Source: Moraxellaceae bacterium
GTDB taxonomy: Bacteria > Pseudomonadota > Gammaproteobacteria > Burkholderiales > Rhodocyclaceae
Direction of reading: 5' to 3'
Length of the DNA: 64,000 nt
NCBI GenBank assembly: GCA_031119205.1
Contig: JAVHYF010000015.1
Coordinates: 1 to 64,000 of the forward strand
Under the pieces are notes generated by a model. That model searched no databases. It was not told the DNA's origin and saw only the letters and a program-made list of their open reading frames with translations. The position numbers were made by a program, and so were the translations under genes. Shown here piece after piece: positions 12,689 to 25,071 of the stretch (positions are counted from its first letter, which is position 1; every line of letters begins with the position of its first letter).

Positions 12689-14329
12689 ATGAGGACTTCC
12701 AGACCCATCCAGCTGACCAGCGAGCGACGCATCATCGCGGGGCTTGCTGCAGCAACCGTACTGTTCATTTTCGTCACCGTGGCCTCTCTTGCCAGCATTC
12801 GCAGGCTAGAGACGGATGTCGCCTCGGTACGCCACACAGAAGAAGTCATTGCCAAAGCGCAGACTGTTCTGTCGCACATCATCGATGCAGAATCGGCCGG
12901 CCGCGGCTTCAGCCTGACTGGCGACACCACCTTCCTCGACCCATACACGGTTGCTGCCAGCCAACTCGCGAGCGAGGTCAGCGAATTGCAGTTGCTCGTG
13001 GTGGACAACCCACCGCAACTGCACCGCAGTCTGGCGATCCAGCAACGCGTGATGGAGCGCCTGAGCCTGGTTGCACACCTGATCAAGGTACGCAGCGACG
13101 AAGGACTGGTGGCAGCCCAGAGAGAAGTCTCCTCCCGCCGCGGCAAGGACGTGCAGGATGCCATCCGCCAGCGCATCGATGAGTTCATCGCGGCAGAGCG
13201 CGCGCTGTTCGTGGAACGGACGGAGGCCACGCACCGCTCTACGTTGCGCGCGACGATTGCAGCAGGTGCAGGTACCGCGCTGTCGATCATCATGTTCCTT
13301 GTCGCCGCGGGCCTGGTCGTGCGCGACTATCGCAGGAGCCATCGCGCACACGCCCGTGTCTCGGCCGACAACCTGGCCCTGAACGACCATATCCAGAAAG
13401 CGCAGACAGCGCTGAGTAATGCCAGGTCCCGGCTGCACATGACAGATGCAGCCTTCCAGAACGCACAGGAGGGGCTGGTGGTGACCGGTAGCGACGGTCT
13501 GATCCTCAGCGTGAACCGCGCGTTCATCCGCATTACCGAGTTTTCAGAAGAGGAATGCGTCGGCCAGTCGATGAGCCAGCATCGCTCTGACAGACATGGC
13601 GACGATTTCTATCAGGCCATGTGGCAGCAGTTGCAGGCACAGGGCGAATGGGCCGGCGCCATCTGGAACAAGCGACGCGGAGGCGAAACCTACCAGGCAT
13701 GGCTCTCCATCAATGCCGTCCGCGACACAGCCGGCGCCGTGCAGAACTACATCGGCGTACTGACAGACATGAGCCGCATGCAAAGGGTCGAAACCGATCT
13801 GGAACGCCTGGCGCTGCACGACGCCCTCACCGGCCTGCCCAACCGCAGCCTGCTGAAATCACGCCTCGCACAAGCGCTGGAACAGGCAAGACTCGACGGC
13901 ACTCACTGCGCCGTGCTCTACCAGGACCTGGACCGCTTCAAGGCGGTCAATGACACGCTGGGGCATGCCGCTGGCGACACCTTGCTGCGTGAGGTAGCGC
14001 GACGCATCCAGTCGCAGTTGCGCGACGGCGATACCGTGGCGCGCCTGGGTGGCGACGAATTCGTCATCCTGCTGAAAGGACTGTCCCAGCCCGGCGCTGC
14101 CGGCAAGGTGGCGCAGAAGATCATCACCGCGCTGAACGAAACCTTCGACCTCGATGGTCAGCCGGCAAATATCGGAGCCAGCGTCGGCATCAGCATCTCG
14201 GGCATTGACGGTTCGACCGGCGACGAACTGCTGGCGAAAGCGGACGCCGCGCTTTACGAAGCGAAACGAGGCGGTCGCAACACCTGGCGATCAGCGTCGC
14301 CGCTGGACGCTGCACAACCGATGCACTGA
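12689..14329 (+). CDS. Membrane diguanylate cyclase (CHASE3-PAS-GGDEF)
   Basis: 546 residues. A transmembrane segment (about 16-38), a periplasmic helical CHASE3-type sensor (about 40-185), and a second transmembrane segment (about 190-213) are followed by a coiled coil, a PAS domain (about 255-365) and a GGDEF domain (about 375-535). The catalytic RLGGDEF motif is intact. An RxxD inhibitory site (RDGD) sits five residues before GGDEF, so the enzyme should make c-di-GMP and be product-inhibited. With the EAL protein 3 kb away it gives opposing c-di-GMP activities in the same neighbourhood. Confidence 0.9.
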   Translation: MRTSRPIQLTSERRIIAGLAAATVLFIFVTVASLASIRRLETDVASVRHTEEVIAKAQTVLSHIIDAESAGRGFSLTGDTTFLDPYTVAASQLASEVSELQLLVVDNPPQLHRSLAIQQRVMERLSLVAHLIKVRSDEGLVAAQREVSSRRGKDVQDAIRQRIDEFIAAERALFVERTEATHRSTLRATIAAGAGTALSIIMFLVAAGLVVRDYRRSHRAHARVSADNLALNDHIQKAQTALSNARSRLHMTDAAFQNAQEGLVVTGSDGLILSVNRAFIRITEFSEEECVGQSMSQHRSDRHGDDFYQAMWQQLQAQGEWAGAIWNKRRGGETYQAWLSINAVRDTAGAVQNYIGVLTDMSRMQRVETDLERLALHDALTGLPNRSLLKSRLAQALEQARLDGTHCAVLYQDLDRFKAVNDTLGHAAGDTLLREVARRIQSQLRDGDTVARLGGDEFVILLKGLSQPGAAGKVAQKIITALNETFDLDGQPANIGASVGISISGIDGSTGDELLAKADAALYEAKRGGRNTWRSASPLDAAQPMH

Positions 14330-14354
14330 CGCGATCCGGCCCGCCAGGACCGGG

Positions 14355-16403
<2,049 letters not shown>

Positions 16404-16564
16404 GCTAAAATTCAAGGCCTTACGAAGGTTTGTCCCGTTAGCGTCAACCCGCCGGGCAAGCTGGACATTATTCCGCAAACCTTGCGGTAAAACACCCCTG
16501 ACAAGCCCCCTGCCGACATCCTCCTGACAAGTTTCAGCGGAGGCCGGCCCAACCTGGAGTTGTA

Positions 16565-17770
16565 ATGAGCGCCTCGATCTTCGCTGCGGTGGAAATGGCT
16601 CCCCGCGATCCCATCCTTGGTCTGAACGAAGCTTTCAACGCTGACAGCCGCACCACCAAGGTCAACCTCGGTGTCGGCGTCTACTTCACCGACGAGGGCA
16701 AGATCCCGCTGCTCGGTGCCGTGAAAGCCGCCGAAGAAGTGCGCCTGAAGGCCGCTCCGGCTCGTGGCTACCAGCCGATCGAAGGCGCTGCCGCCTATAA
16801 CACTGCGGTCGCCCACCTGCTGTTCGGCAAGGAATCCCCGCTGATCACCGAAGGCAAGACCCTGACCGTCGAAGCCCTGGGTGGCACCGGTGCGCTGAAG
16901 GTCGGCGCCGACTACCTGAAGCGTCTGGTGCCGAACGCCACGGTCTACATCTCTGATCCGAGCTGGGAGAACCACCGCGCGCTGTTCGAGTCCGCCGGCT
17001 TCCCGGTCGCGACCTACGCCTACTACGACGCCGCCACCCGCGGCGTGAACTTCGAAGGCATGCTGGCCGACCTGCGCAAGGCGCCGGCCCAGTCCGTCAT
17101 CGTGCTGCACGCCTGCTGCCACAACCCGACCGGCGCCGACCTGACCGCCGCGCAGTGGGAGCAAGTCGTGGCCGCAGTGAAGGAACGCAACCTCATCGCC
17201 TTCATCGACATGGCCTACCAGGGCTTCGCCGATGGCATCGCCGAAGACGCCGTGGCACTGAACCTGTTCGCCGCCTCTGGCCTGCAGTTCCTGGTGTCCA
17301 GCAGCTTCTCCAAGTCCTTCTCGCTGTACGGCGAGCGCGTCGGCGCGCTGACCGTCGTCACCGCCAGCAAGGAAGAAGCTGGCCGCGTGATGTCGCAGGT
17401 CAAGCGCGTGGTGCGCACCAACTACTCCAACCCGCCCACCCACGGCGGCGCGGTAGTGGCTGCCGTGCTGTCCTCGCCGGAACTGCGCAAGCAGTGGGAA
17501 GACGAACTGGCCGGCATGCGCGTGCGCATCCGTGAAATGCGTACCGGCCTGGTGGAAAAGCTGGCCGCTCGCGGGGTGAAGCAGGACTTCAGCTTCGTCA
17601 TCAAGCAGCGCGGCATGTTCAGCTACACCGGCCTGACGGCCGAGCAGGTCGAGAAGCTGAAGACCGACTACGGCATCTACGCCGTGTCCACCGGTCGCAT
17701 CTGTCTGGCCGCACTGAACAGCAAGAACATCGACTACGTGGCCGATGCGATTGCCGCCGTGCTGAAGTAA
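16565..17770 (+). CDS. Aromatic-amino-acid / aspartate aminotransferase
   Basis: 401-residue class I aminotransferase of the AspC/TyrB subgroup. It shows [15 protein letters not shown], the [11 protein letters not shown] motif, [10 protein letters not shown], the PLP lysine in [16 protein letters not shown], and the C-terminal arginine in [11 protein letters not shown]. It transfers amino groups between aspartate or aromatic amino acids and 2-oxoglutarate. Substrate preference between AspC and TyrB cannot be decided by eye. It is followed by a strong terminator. Confidence 0.92.
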   Translation: MSASIFAAVEMAPRDPILGLNEAFNADSRTTKVNLGVGVYFTDEGKIPLLGAVKAAEEVRLKAAPARGYQPIEGAAAYNTAVAHLLFGKESPLITEGKTLTVEALGGTGALKVGADYLKRLVPNATVYISDPSWENHRALFESAGFPVATYAYYDAATRGVNFEGMLADLRKAPAQSVIVLHACCHNPTGADLTAAQWEQVVAAVKERNLIAFIDMAYQGFADGIAEDAVALNLFAASGLQFLVSSSFSKSFSLYGERVGALTVVTASKEEAGRVMSQVKRVVRTNYSNPPTHGGAVVAAVLSSPELRKQWEDELAGMRVRIREMRTGLVEKLAARGVKQDFSFVIKQRGMFSYTGLTAEQVEKLKTDYGIYAVSTGRICLAALNSKNIDYVADAIAAVLK

Positions 17771-17809
17771 GGATTGCCGATAGCGCGCATCAGCGCGCCG
17801 GCAGGATGA

Positions 17810-17840
17810 ACAAAGGGCCCTCTCGGGCCCTTTGTTTTTG
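17810..17840 (+). terminator. Intrinsic terminator of the aminotransferase gene
   Basis: An 11-bp perfect stem (ACAAAGGGCCC at 17810-17820, complement at 17825-17835) with a TCTC loop and a trailing T run. Confidence 0.93.
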
Positions 17841-17860
17841 AGTTTCTGGACGTTGGTTTC

Positions 17861-17900
17861 TGGCTCCTCGACCCGAGATCGAACTCAGGGCATACCGCTT
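17861..17900 (-). pseudogene. Degenerate 3' fragment of a tRNA-Asn gene
   Basis: Read on the minus strand, this segment ends in tcgaggagcca, identical to the acceptor end of the intact tRNA-Asn at 19617-19692. It keeps a recognisable but mispaired T-arm around gttcgat. No D-arm or anticodon arm follows. It lies in inverted orientation about 1.8 kb from the intact gene, in a gene-free gap. It may be an old attachment-site scar or a decayed duplicate. Confidence 0.55.
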
Positions 17901-17925
17901 CGTCGTCGCGGCACGCGCCAAGGAA

Positions 17926-18294
17926 TCACATCCCCAGCCGCCCGCGTACATCCGCTTCACCCTGCCAGGCCAGCCGCTGTGGATTGCCATGCGCATAGGC
18001 TTGCGACTGCTCCGCACTCTGCGCCATGTAGCTTTCCAGCAGGCGGCGCAGGATGCCCGCGTCCGGCAGCATGGCACCGCAGAACAATACGTCGTGGCCG
18101 CGCTGGATCACCAGCATCGGGAAGTTCTCGACCTCGATATCACCAGCGACCTCGGACTGGTCCTCGATGTCCACCCAGGCGAAAGCCACCTCGGGGTGAC
18201 TCTCACGCAAGGCTTCGAAGGCCGGCTGATATTCCCGGCAACTGCCACACCAGGCGGCGCACAGACAGGCGACGAAGAACTCCTTGTGCTGCAT
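17926..18294 (-). CDS. Thioredoxin-fold protein
   Basis: 122 residues with a WCGSC active site (Cys16, Cys19) close to the N-terminus and the cis-proline loop in ENFPMLVI. This matches a short thioredoxin-like family of betaproteobacteria likely involved in thiol-disulfide exchange in the cytoplasm; no signal peptide is seen. The ATG at 18294 leaves a shorter N-terminus than usual thioredoxins. The gene follows the AsmA-like gene after 19 bp and is probably co-transcribed. Confidence 0.75.
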   Translation of the reverse strand: MQHKEFFVACLCAAWCGSCREYQPAFEALRESHPEVAFAWVDIEDQSEVAGDIEVENFPMLVIQRGHDVLFCGAMLPDAGILRRLLESYMAQSAEQSQAYAHGNPQRLAWQGEADVRGRLGM

Positions 18295-18313
18295 GAAAGC
18301 TGCTGCGGAAAGC

Positions 18314-19516
18314 TCAGTCGCGGGTCGACAGTTGCGGTGAATCCACTTTGCCGCCCAGTGCAAAACTACGGCTCAGGGTCGCGCCGCTAGGCAGACGCAT
18401 GCTGGCAGCGAAGCCGCCCTTCAGCACGCCATCCTGCATCACCACGAAGTTGCCCGACCCCTGCAAGGGTCCGCTGTCCAGACGCTGCACAGTCACCGAC
18501 GCGACCTGCCCCGTCTTGCCATTGAAGGTGCCATTCAGCCGCTCGAAGCGGGTGTTGCCACCACCTGCGGGGCCTGCGCTTTCGCGTTGCATGCCAGAAG
18601 CAATGCCGAAGCGATCGATGGCACCCTTGTTGATCACGTATGTGCCGTTCGCCGCCAGGCTGGGGCCGAGATCGGCGAACTGCTCACCGCTCGCCGTGAG
18701 CTTCACCGCGCCGTTGAGTCCGCCGCTCACCGTGGTACCGGGGCGAAGGCGACCCAACACGTCTGCAGCGCGCATGCTGATCAGGGTCAGATCGCCGTCC
18801 AGCACGAAGTTCGCATCCACGGCCAGCTTCAGGGTGCCGGCCAGCGAACCGCCGTCTGCATTGCCACCGATCTTGTGAAAGGAAAGGCCGAAGTCCGTCA
18901 GGTCGCCCTGGGCCACCACGTTTTCGAAGCGCAGCGCCGGCAGCGCATCCCAGCGCCAGTTGGCCATCTGCACCAGCAGGGCCAGCTTGCCGCTGTTCGG
19001 CGTCGCATCGAAGTTCACCCCTTCGATGCTCAGGCGGATATGCGCGAGCGTCCCGTCCGCAGCGAACTCCATTTCACCTGCCGGCAGGTTGAGCTCGCGC
19101 GTCCCCATCAGCAGCTTCAGGCGTTCGAAACGCATATGGGTGATACGGCGTGTGGACTTGCCGTCGCTGAGACCCAGGCGCGCCAGCGCAGCCGGGCGAG
19201 CCACGATCTCGTCCGCCTCGACGCGGATCGTATTGGTGTTGCCGCCCTGGATCCACTGCGCCCAATCGGGCTTGACCCATGCGCGATTCATCGTGATCGC
19301 ATCAGACGTCATGATGCGCACCGACTTCAGCTCAATCGCGGGCCACGGGCGGAAAGCATAGCTGCGCTCTGCATAGCTGACCGGCAAGCCGAGCCATGAC
19401 TCTGGAGCATCTGCCGCACGAAGCGGAAGGCTACTCAGCAGACCGATCCACAATGTGGCCAGCAGCATGCCGGCGCGCCAGATGAACGAAGCTTGTTGGG
19501 ATTTCATTGGGATCAT
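18314..19516 (-). CDS. AsmA-like periplasmic protein
   Basis: 400 residues. The start at 19516 (GGAAAG upstream) opens a signal peptide ending near LPLRAADA. The mature protein is rich in beta strands and its C-terminal half resembles AsmA/DUF748-type repeats (LNGAVKLTASGEQFADLGPSLAANGTYVINKGAIDRFGI, then GSGNFVVMQDGVLKGGF). AsmA-like proteins act at the envelope and are linked to lipid transport; the exact role here is unknown. It is divergent from tRNA-Asn. Confidence 0.7.
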   Translation of the reverse strand: MIPMKSQQASFIWRAGMLLATLWIGLLSSLPLRAADAPESWLGLPVSYAERSYAFRPWPAIELKSVRIMTSDAITMNRAWVKPDWAQWIQGGNTNTIRVEADEIVARPAALARLGLSDGKSTRRITHMRFERLKLLMGTRELNLPAGEMEFAADGTLAHIRLSIEGVNFDATPNSGKLALLVQMANWRWDALPALRFENVVAQGDLTDFGLSFHKIGGNADGGSLAGTLKLAVDANFVLDGDLTLISMRAADVLGRLRPGTTVSGGLNGAVKLTASGEQFADLGPSLAANGTYVINKGAIDRFGIASGMQRESAGPAGGGNTRFERLNGTFNGKTGQVASVTVQRLDSGPLQGSGNFVVMQDGVLKGGFAASMRLPSGATLSRSFALGGKVDSPQLSTRD

Positions 19517-19575
19517 GGACTCTTTCCAGTGTGGGCCGGACTGTACCCGAGCCCTGTAAAGGCTGAAAGCGATTC

Positions 19576-19604
19576 TTGACAACGCGTTCTTCTGCATCTA
19601 TAGT
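19576..19604 (+). promoter_or_regulatory. Sigma-70 promoter of tRNA-Asn
   Basis: Perfect -35 TTGACA (19576-19581), 17-bp spacer, -10 TATAGT (19599-19604). Initiation is expected near 19611, a few bases before the mature tRNA 5' end. Confidence 0.85.
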
Positions 19605-19616
19605 TCGCGCCTCTGT

Positions 19617-19692
19617 TCCTCGATAGCTCAGTCGGTAGAGCGCCGGACTGTTAATCCGTAGGTCCCTGGTTCGAGCCCAGGTCGAGGAGCCA
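19617..19692 (+). tRNA. tRNA-Asn (anticodon GTT)
   Basis: 76 nt with encoded CCA. The acceptor stem TCCTCGA pairs with TCGAGGA. The anticodon arm carries GTT, the T-loop TTCGAGC is intact and the discriminator is G. Confidence 0.98.
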
Positions 19693-19700
19693 GAATTCCA

Positions 19701-19731
19701 AAAAGCCAGAAGCCCCGCTTCTGGCTTTTTT
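19701..19731 (+). terminator. Intrinsic terminator of tRNA-Asn
   Basis: A 13-bp stem (AAAAGCCAGAAGC at 19701-19713, complement at 19717-19729) with a CCC loop, ending in a T run. Confidence 0.92.
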
Positions 19732-19910
19732 CTTTGTGCGCCGTAAGACTTCGTCTGACGTCTGCGCAGGCACAGACGGATCATTCCTCTGTATGCCGTT
19801 GCACGCAAGCAGGGTGCGGCTTGGCGCGGAAGGGACAGCGACGAACGGGGCCAGCGCTCTGCCATGCTCGCGGCGCTTGCCCTCCGGCACCGGCGCCCGA
19901 TAATGCAGAC

Positions 19911-20987
19911 ATGAAGCCGCAGTCCACGCCTCTCCATCCTGTTTCGCTACACCGCCTGCGCGCCGCACCGGCGCATGCCGGGGTTGCGCCGCCGGATCAG
20001 CTGGGCCGGGAGATGCGCGACCTGCGCATCTCGGTGACAGACCGCTGCAATTTCCGCTGCAGCTACTGCATGCCGCGTGACCAGTTCGGCCGTGATCACG
20101 CCTTCCTGCCTCGCGAGGCCCTCTTGCGCTTCGAGGAGATCGCGACGATTGCCCGCGTGTTTGCCGGACTGGGCGTGAAGAAAATCCGCCTCACTGGCGG
20201 CGAGCCGCTACTGCGCAAGAACCTACCGGACCTCGTCGCGATGCTCGCGGAGATTCCGGACGTGGAATTGACGCTGACCACCAATGGCGCCCTGCTTGCA
20301 CGCCATGCGCGCGCGCTACGTGAAGCCGGTCTGCGGCGGGTGACGGTCAGCCTGGATGCGCTGGATGATGCCGTCTTCCGCCAGATGAACGACATGGACT
20401 TTCCGGTCAGCGACGTCCTGGCCGGCATCGATGCAGCGGCGGCCGAGGGACTCGGCCCGGTCAAGGTCAACGCCGTGATCCGGCGCGGCATCAATGACAG
20501 CCAGATACTGCCGCTGGCCGAGCATTTCCGCGGTAGTGGCCATATCCTGCGCTTCATCGAGTACATGGATGTCGGCAGCACCAACGGCTGGCGGCTGAAC
20601 GACGTACTGCCTGCACAAGCCATCCTCGACCGCATCCAGGCAACGCACCCCCTGCAGGCTTTGGAGGCGAGCTACGGTGGCGAGGTCGCGGAACGCTGGC
20701 GCTATGCCGACGGTGAGGGCGAAATCGGCGTGATCGCCTCGGTCACGCGGGCCTTCTGTCGCGACTGCACCCGCATGCGCCTGTCGCCGGAGGGCCGGTT
20801 GTTTACCTGCCTGTTCGCGAGCCAGGGTCACGACCTGCGCGACAGCCTGCGCGCCGGCGAGAGTGCGGAGCAGCTTGCGGGTCGCGTCGCCAGTATCTGG
20901 GCCGCTCGAAGTGATCGCTACTCCGAGTTGCGCAGTGAAGCCACGAGTGGCGCGCGCAAGATCGAAATGTCTTACATCGGCGGCTGA
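19911..20987 (+). CDS. moaA: GTP 3',8-cyclase (molybdenum cofactor synthesis)
   Basis: 358-residue radical-SAM enzyme that converts GTP to 3',8-cyclo-GTP, the first step of molybdopterin synthesis. The N-terminal cluster motif CNFRCSYC (Cys46, 50, 53), the TGGEPLL segment, the second cluster ligands in [21 protein letters not shown] and the required C-terminal Gly-Gly (SYIGG) are all seen. It is followed after 2 bp by mobA, forming a Mo-cofactor operon. Confidence 0.96.
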   Translation: MKPQSTPLHPVSLHRLRAAPAHAGVAPPDQLGREMRDLRISVTDRCNFRCSYCMPRDQFGRDHAFLPREALLRFEEIATIARVFAGLGVKKIRLTGGEPLLRKNLPDLVAMLAEIPDVELTLTTNGALLARHARALREAGLRRVTVSLDALDDAVFRQMNDMDFPVSDVLAGIDAAAAEGLGPVKVNAVIRRGINDSQILPLAEHFRGSGHILRFIEYMDVGSTNGWRLNDVLPAQAILDRIQATHPLQALEASYGGEVAERWRYADGEGEIGVIASVTRAFCRDCTRMRLSPEGRLFTCLFASQGHDLRDSLRAGESAEQLAGRVASIWAARSDRYSELRSEATSGARKIEMSYIGG

Positions 20988-20989
20988 TC

Positions 20990-21631
20990 ATGGACGCAGA
21001 GGCCACCCCACGCGCCAACGTCTGCTCCGCAAAGGCGATCACCGGTGTGATTCTGGCCGGTGGCGCCGGAGCCCGCATGGGAGGCCAGGACAAGGGGTTG
21101 ATGTCACTGCACGATCGCCCACTGGCGTCCTGGGCCATTGAACGACTGGCCCCGCAGGTCAGCGAATTGCTCATCATCGCCAACCGCAACCTGGAGGCCT
21201 ATCGGGAGCTGGGTCAGCCTGTGGTGCAAGACCTCCGCGCGGGACATCTCGGTCCGCTCGCAGGTATAGAAGCCGCCCTCGCTGCAGCCCGCAGGAGCTG
21301 GATCATTACCTGTCCGGTCGACGCCCCCTTGCTGCCAGCGGACTATGTGCAGCGCATGAGCATCGCGGCGGCCGGTCGCGCTGCGGTGGCCAGCGTGGGC
21401 GGTCACCCGCAACCCGTATATGCCCTGCTCCCGCGCAACAGCCTGCCGTCCCTGCGTGCATTCCTGACCGCCGGCGGCCGCAAGACCTTGCTGTGGCTGC
21501 AATCGCTGGGTGCGGTAACGGTAGACCTGAGCGAACACGCGCACGGGTTTGCTGACGCGGATACGCCGCAAGACCTGCGAGACCTCCACGAACGCGCAGC
21601 ACCTGCCGCCAACGAAGAGTTCGAAGAGTAG
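20990..21631 (+). CDS. mobA: Molybdenum cofactor guanylyltransferase
   Basis: 213 residues. It attaches GMP to molybdopterin to give the MGD cofactor. The nucleotide-binding opening GVILAGGAGARMGGQDKGL, the VVQDLRAGHLGPLAGIEAAL segment and CPVDAPLLP match MobA. It lies two bases after moaA and is convergent with rpoS, 15 bp apart. Confidence 0.94.
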   Translation: MDAEATPRANVCSAKAITGVILAGGAGARMGGQDKGLMSLHDRPLASWAIERLAPQVSELLIIANRNLEAYRELGQPVVQDLRAGHLGPLAGIEAALAAARRSWIITCPVDAPLLPADYVQRMSIAAAGRAAVASVGGHPQPVYALLPRNSLPSLRAFLTAGGRKTLLWLQSLGAVTVDLSEHAHGFADADTPQDLRDLHERAAPAANEEFEE

Positions 21632-21646
21632 TAACCGGGGGGCTTT

Positions 21647-22585
21647 TTACAGCAGCACGTCGCGCGACACGCCGCGACGCTTGAGGATGCGGCGCAGCTG
21701 CGCCAGCGCTTCAAGCTGGATCTGACGCACCCGCTCGCGGGTCAACCCGAGTTGGGCGGCAAGGTCTTCGAGGGTCAGCACCTCTACATCATCCAGCCCG
21801 TAGCGATACTGGATCACCAGGCGCTGCTTGTCGGTCAGCTGGTTGGTCCATTCGCGGATCAGGGACTCCACCTCGGTGTTCTGGATGGAGGCGTCCGGCG
21901 TCTCGCTTTGTTCGTCCGCCAGCGACTCACCGATCGAAAGGTTCGGATCGATGTCCAGCGGCGCATCGAGCGAAGCGGTGTGCTCGTTCAGAGCCAGCAC
22001 GGCCCGCACATCTTCGAGTGGGCGATTGAGCTTCTGCGCGATTTCTTCCAGCGAAGCGCTGACACCTTGCGCCGCTTCAAGCTGACGCTGCGCGCGCAAC
22101 ACCTGGTTCAACTCCTTCACCACGTGAACCGGCAGGCGGATGGTGCGCGACTGGTTCATGATCGCGCGCTCGATGTTCTGGCGGATCCACCAGGTCGCGT
22201 AGGTGGAGAAACGGAATCCGCGCTCGGGGTCGAATTTTTCCAGCGCGTGAATCAGGCCGAGGTTGCCTTCTTCCACCAGATCCAGCAGCGGAATGCCGCG
22301 GTTGAGGTAATGCTTGGCGATGTTCACAACCAGCCGCAGGTTGTGCTCGATCATCTTCTGCCGCGCCTCGAAATCCCCCTTGCGCACGCGGCGGGCCAGC
22401 GCAGCTTCCTGCTCCGCCGTCAGCAGCGGATTGATGCCGATTTCGTTGAGGTAGATCTGGGTGACGTCGTTGAGGAACTCGTTTTCCGGCACGACGGGCG
22501 CCGGCTCGGAAAACGCCTCGAGCTCGGGCGGCACATCCGGCTCTTCTTTGTCCTCTTCGTCGTCAAGGAATGCCGGATCGTACAT
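21647..22585 (-). CDS. rpoS: RNA polymerase sigma factor RpoS
   Basis: 312-residue group 2 sigma factor for stationary-phase and stress genes. Region 1.2 ([21 protein letters not shown]), region 2 ([64 protein letters not shown]), region 3, and the region 4 helix-turn-helix ([21 protein letters not shown]) are complete. It starts 4 bp after the nlpD stop, in the standard surE-pcm-nlpD-rpoS order. In other proteobacteria its main promoter is within nlpD; I could not place one here. Confidence 0.97.
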   Translation of the reverse strand: MYDPAFLDDEEDKEEPDVPPELEAFSEPAPVVPENEFLNDVTQIYLNEIGINPLLTAEQEAALARRVRKGDFEARQKMIEHNLRLVVNIAKHYLNRGIPLLDLVEEGNLGLIHALEKFDPERGFRFSTYATWWIRQNIERAIMNQSRTIRLPVHVVKELNQVLRAQRQLEAAQGVSASLEEIAQKLNRPLEDVRAVLALNEHTASLDAPLDIDPNLSIGESLADEQSETPDASIQNTEVESLIREWTNQLTDKQRLVIQYRYGLDDVEVLTLEDLAAQLGLTRERVRQIQLEALAQLRRILKRRGVSRDVLL

Positions 22586-22589
22586 ATGT

Positions 22590-23621
22590 TCAGCGCGCGG
22601 GAAGATACTTCATGGGATCCACCGGCTTGCCCTCTCGCCGGATCTCGAAGTGCAGCTTCGGCCGGTCGCTGTCACTGGAGCCCAGTGCCGCGATCCTCTG
22701 CCCCTTCTGCACCTGCTGCTGTTCCTTCACGTAAATCTCGCTGTTGTGCGCGTACGCACTCAGGTAATTGCCGTCGTGCTTGATGATGACGAGGTTTCCG
22801 TAGCCACGCAAGCCATTGCCAACATACACCACGCGTCCGGCTCCCGCGGCAAAGATCGGCTCGCCGATCGCCCCGCCGATGTCCAGACCCTTGTTGGTAC
22901 TGTCATTGAAGGGCGCCAGCACTTTTCCGGCAGCAGGCCAGGCCCACACAATGCCGCCGTCATTGGCCGCGGGAGCCTTGGGAGTTTCCACAGGTGCGGA
23001 AGCTGCCGGTTTCGGGGCTGCCACAGGTGCCGAAACTGCTGCACCCGGCGCACTCTGGCCAGCCGCCAGCGGGGCAGACGCAGCGGCCGGTGCCGCAGGC
23101 TGCGCCTGCAGGTTCTTCCAGGCTTCATCGCTATACGCCAAGCGTCCACCACGCGGCTCCTGCTTCACGCCGGCACCCGCTGCCGGAGCTGCCGGCGCGA
23201 TCGGAACCGGAGCCGCAGTGACTGGAGCCTCGACGCTGCGCGGCCCCATATCGATCGGACGCGCTTCTACGGTCGGCGAAACCTCTGCGCTCGCCACCGT
23301 TTCGGCCTCCAGTGGCCTCACCCGCAACTCCTGGCCGACCAGGATCAGGTTAGGGTTGTCGAGCTTGTTCCACGCAGCAACGTCACGATAGTCCTGCCCG
23401 TTCTCCAGTGCGATGCTGTAGAGCGTGTCACCACGCTTGACGACGTAATAACCGGGACGGGGCGCAGGAGAAGTTGCGGTCGCTGCGGCAGCAGGTGCCA
23501 CACCGCCCGGGCTGCGCGACTCCACCGGCGCAGGCGCCTCCTGCGTGGTGGAACATGCGGCAAGCAGTGCCGTCGCGGCACAAACGATCGTCAGGCGGGC
23601 CTTCATCTGCACAGGGGTCAT
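22590..23621 (-). CDS. nlpD: NlpD-type lipoprotein (LysM plus degenerate M23)
   Basis: 343-residue outer-membrane lipoprotein; in enterobacteria NlpD activates the cell-separation amidase AmiC. A signal with lipobox LAAC is followed by a LysM domain ([18 protein letters not shown]), a proline/alanine-rich linker and a C-terminal LytM/M23 domain. The zinc-binding HxxxD is replaced (NKGLDIGG) although LHFEIR remains, as in non-catalytic activators. The ATG at 23621 overlaps the pcm stop (ATGA); an in-frame ATG at 23606 fits the signal peptide equally well. Confidence 0.9.
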   Translation of the reverse strand: MTPVQMKARLTIVCAATALLAACSTTQEAPAPVESRSPGGVAPAAAATATSPAPRPGYYVVKRGDTLYSIALENGQDYRDVAAWNKLDNPNLILVGQELRVRPLEAETVASAEVSPTVEARPIDMGPRSVEAPVTAAPVPIAPAAPAAGAGVKQEPRGGRLAYSDEAWKNLQAQPAAPAAASAPLAAGQSAPGAAVSAPVAAPKPAASAPVETPKAPAANDGGIVWAWPAAGKVLAPFNDSTNKGLDIGGAIGEPIFAAGAGRVVYVGNGLRGYGNLVIIKHDGNYLSAYAHNSEIYVKEQQQVQKGQRIAALGSSDSDRPKLHFEIRREGKPVDPMKYLPAR

Positions 23622-24280
23622 TCAGTTCCGGGCAACAAGGGTACAAAGCGTACCGCATCCAGTCGGGTTTCCTTGAGGCTGCCGTTCGCCAGACGCTCGA
23701 CGAGCAGGATGATCTGATCCGTCGTCCCCAGCGGCAACGCCATTCTTCCTCCGACAGCTAGCTGATCGATCAACGCCTGCGGCACACGCGTCGCCGCAGC
23801 AGCGAGGATGATCGAATCAAACGGAGCCACGGCCGCAAGGCCGAGGCTGCCATCGGCATGTTTCAACCGCACGTTGGGCAAGCGTAATGGCCGCAAGTTC
23901 GCACGCGCGAGGTCGAGCAGCTTCGCAATGCGCTCGATCGCATAGACATCACTGGCCATGTGCGACAACACGGCGGCCTGGTAACCACACCCGGCACCAA
24001 CTTCAAGCGTCTTGCCCAGGCTGTCGCGGCCAGCGAGCAACAACTCCGACATGCGCGCGACAACGAATGGCTGGGAGATCGTCTGCTGGAAACCGAGAGG
24101 CAGCGCTGTGTCTTCGTAGGCGCGCGAGGACAACGCCTCCTCGACGAAGGCATGCCGCGGCACGGCGTTCATCGCGGTAAGCACGCGCTCGTCGCGGATT
24201 CCCTCGGCGCGCAGGCGCTCGATCATGCGGGCCCTCGCCCGCGCCGAAGTCAGTCCGCTGCCCTGCAAGCGGTCGCTCAT
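23618..24280 (-). CDS. pcm: Protein-L-isoaspartate O-methyltransferase
   Basis: 220 residues. SAM-dependent repair of isoaspartyl residues in aged proteins. The SAM motif [47 protein letters not shown] and the C-terminal LLPGTE region are typical. The ATG at 24280 overlaps the surE stop and its own stop overlaps nlpD, so the three genes are translationally coupled. Confidence 0.94.
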   Translation of the reverse strand: MSDRLQGSGLTSARARARMIERLRAEGIRDERVLTAMNAVPRHAFVEEALSSRAYEDTALPLGFQQTISQPFVVARMSELLLAGRDSLGKTLEVGAGCGYQAAVLSHMASDVYAIERIAKLLDLARANLRPLRLPNVRLKHADGSLGLAAVAPFDSIILAAAATRVPQALIDQLAVGGRMALPLGTTDQIILLVERLANGSLKETRLDAVRFVPLLPGTE

Positions 24281-25029
24281 GCGCCCAACCACTCCGCGAC
24301 GCTACCGATCTGCTTCGTGTGCGTCAGGTCGAGCTGCAGCGGCGTCACGGAAACATAGCCTTGCGCCACCGCGTGGAAATCCGTTCCTTCCCCACAATCT
24401 GCCGCCTCGCCCGCCGGACCGACCCAGTAGATCGTCTCACCGCGCGGATTCTGGTCGCGGATCACCGGTGCCGCGCGATGCCGCTTGCCAAGGCGGGTGC
24501 TGATGAAACCCCGCACCTGTTCGAACGGCAGGTCCGGCACATTGACGTTCAGCAATGCAGGCTGTTGCCATGGTTGTGCGATGAAGCGCTCGACCAGTTG
24601 TCGCGCAACCCGGGCACCGGTATCGAAGTGCGTGGCGTTCTTGCCGACCAGGGACACCGCGACGGATGGGACACCAAGCAGGAAGCCTTCGGTCGCAGCG
24701 GCAACCGTACCGGAGTACACCGTGTCATCGCCCATGTTGGCGCCGTGATTGACGCCCGACACCACCATGTCCGGCAGCTCGTCCAGCATGCCGGTGACCC
24801 CAAGGTGCACACAGTCAGTAGGCGTGCCATTGACGTAATGGAAGCCACTGGGCGCGCGCCGCAATTGCAGCGGCCGATCGAGCGTCAGCGAATTGCTGGC
24901 GCCGCTGCGGTCGCGCTCGGGCGCCACTACGGTTACATCGGCGATCTGGGAGAGCTCGGCTGCCAGCGCGGCGATACCCGGCGCAAAGTAACCGTCGTCG
25001 TTACTCAGGAGGATTCGCAAGCGGGGCAT
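24277..25029 (-). CDS. surE: 5'/3'-nucleotidase SurE
   Basis: 250-residue metal-dependent nucleoside monophosphatase. The start [18 protein letters not shown] carries the metal-binding Asn-Asp-Asp, followed by [17 protein letters not shown] and [20 protein letters not shown]. It is the first gene of the surE-pcm-nlpD-rpoS unit. The prophage attachment site lies 42 bp upstream, so the element has replaced the sequence that formerly preceded surE, and its promoter may now be partly phage-derived. Confidence 0.95.
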   Translation of the reverse strand: MPRLRILLSNDDGYFAPGIAALAAELSQIADVTVVAPERDRSGASNSLTLDRPLQLRRAPSGFHYVNGTPTDCVHLGVTGMLDELPDMVVSGVNHGANMGDDTVYSGTVAAATEGFLLGVPSVAVSLVGKNATHFDTGARVARQLVERFIAQPWQQPALLNVNVPDLPFEQVRGFISTRLGKRHRAAPVIRDQNPRGETIYWVGPAGEAADCGEGTDFHAVAQGYVSVTPLQLDLTHTKQIGSVAEWLGA

Positions 25030-25071
25030 GAACGTTCCGGCTTCGGAAAGAAGAGAAACGGGGAGAAGATT

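Noticed and set aside
16404-16564. LexA box between uvrB and the aminotransferase gene
   Set aside because: No CTGT-N8-ACAG type sequence could be seen in this interval.
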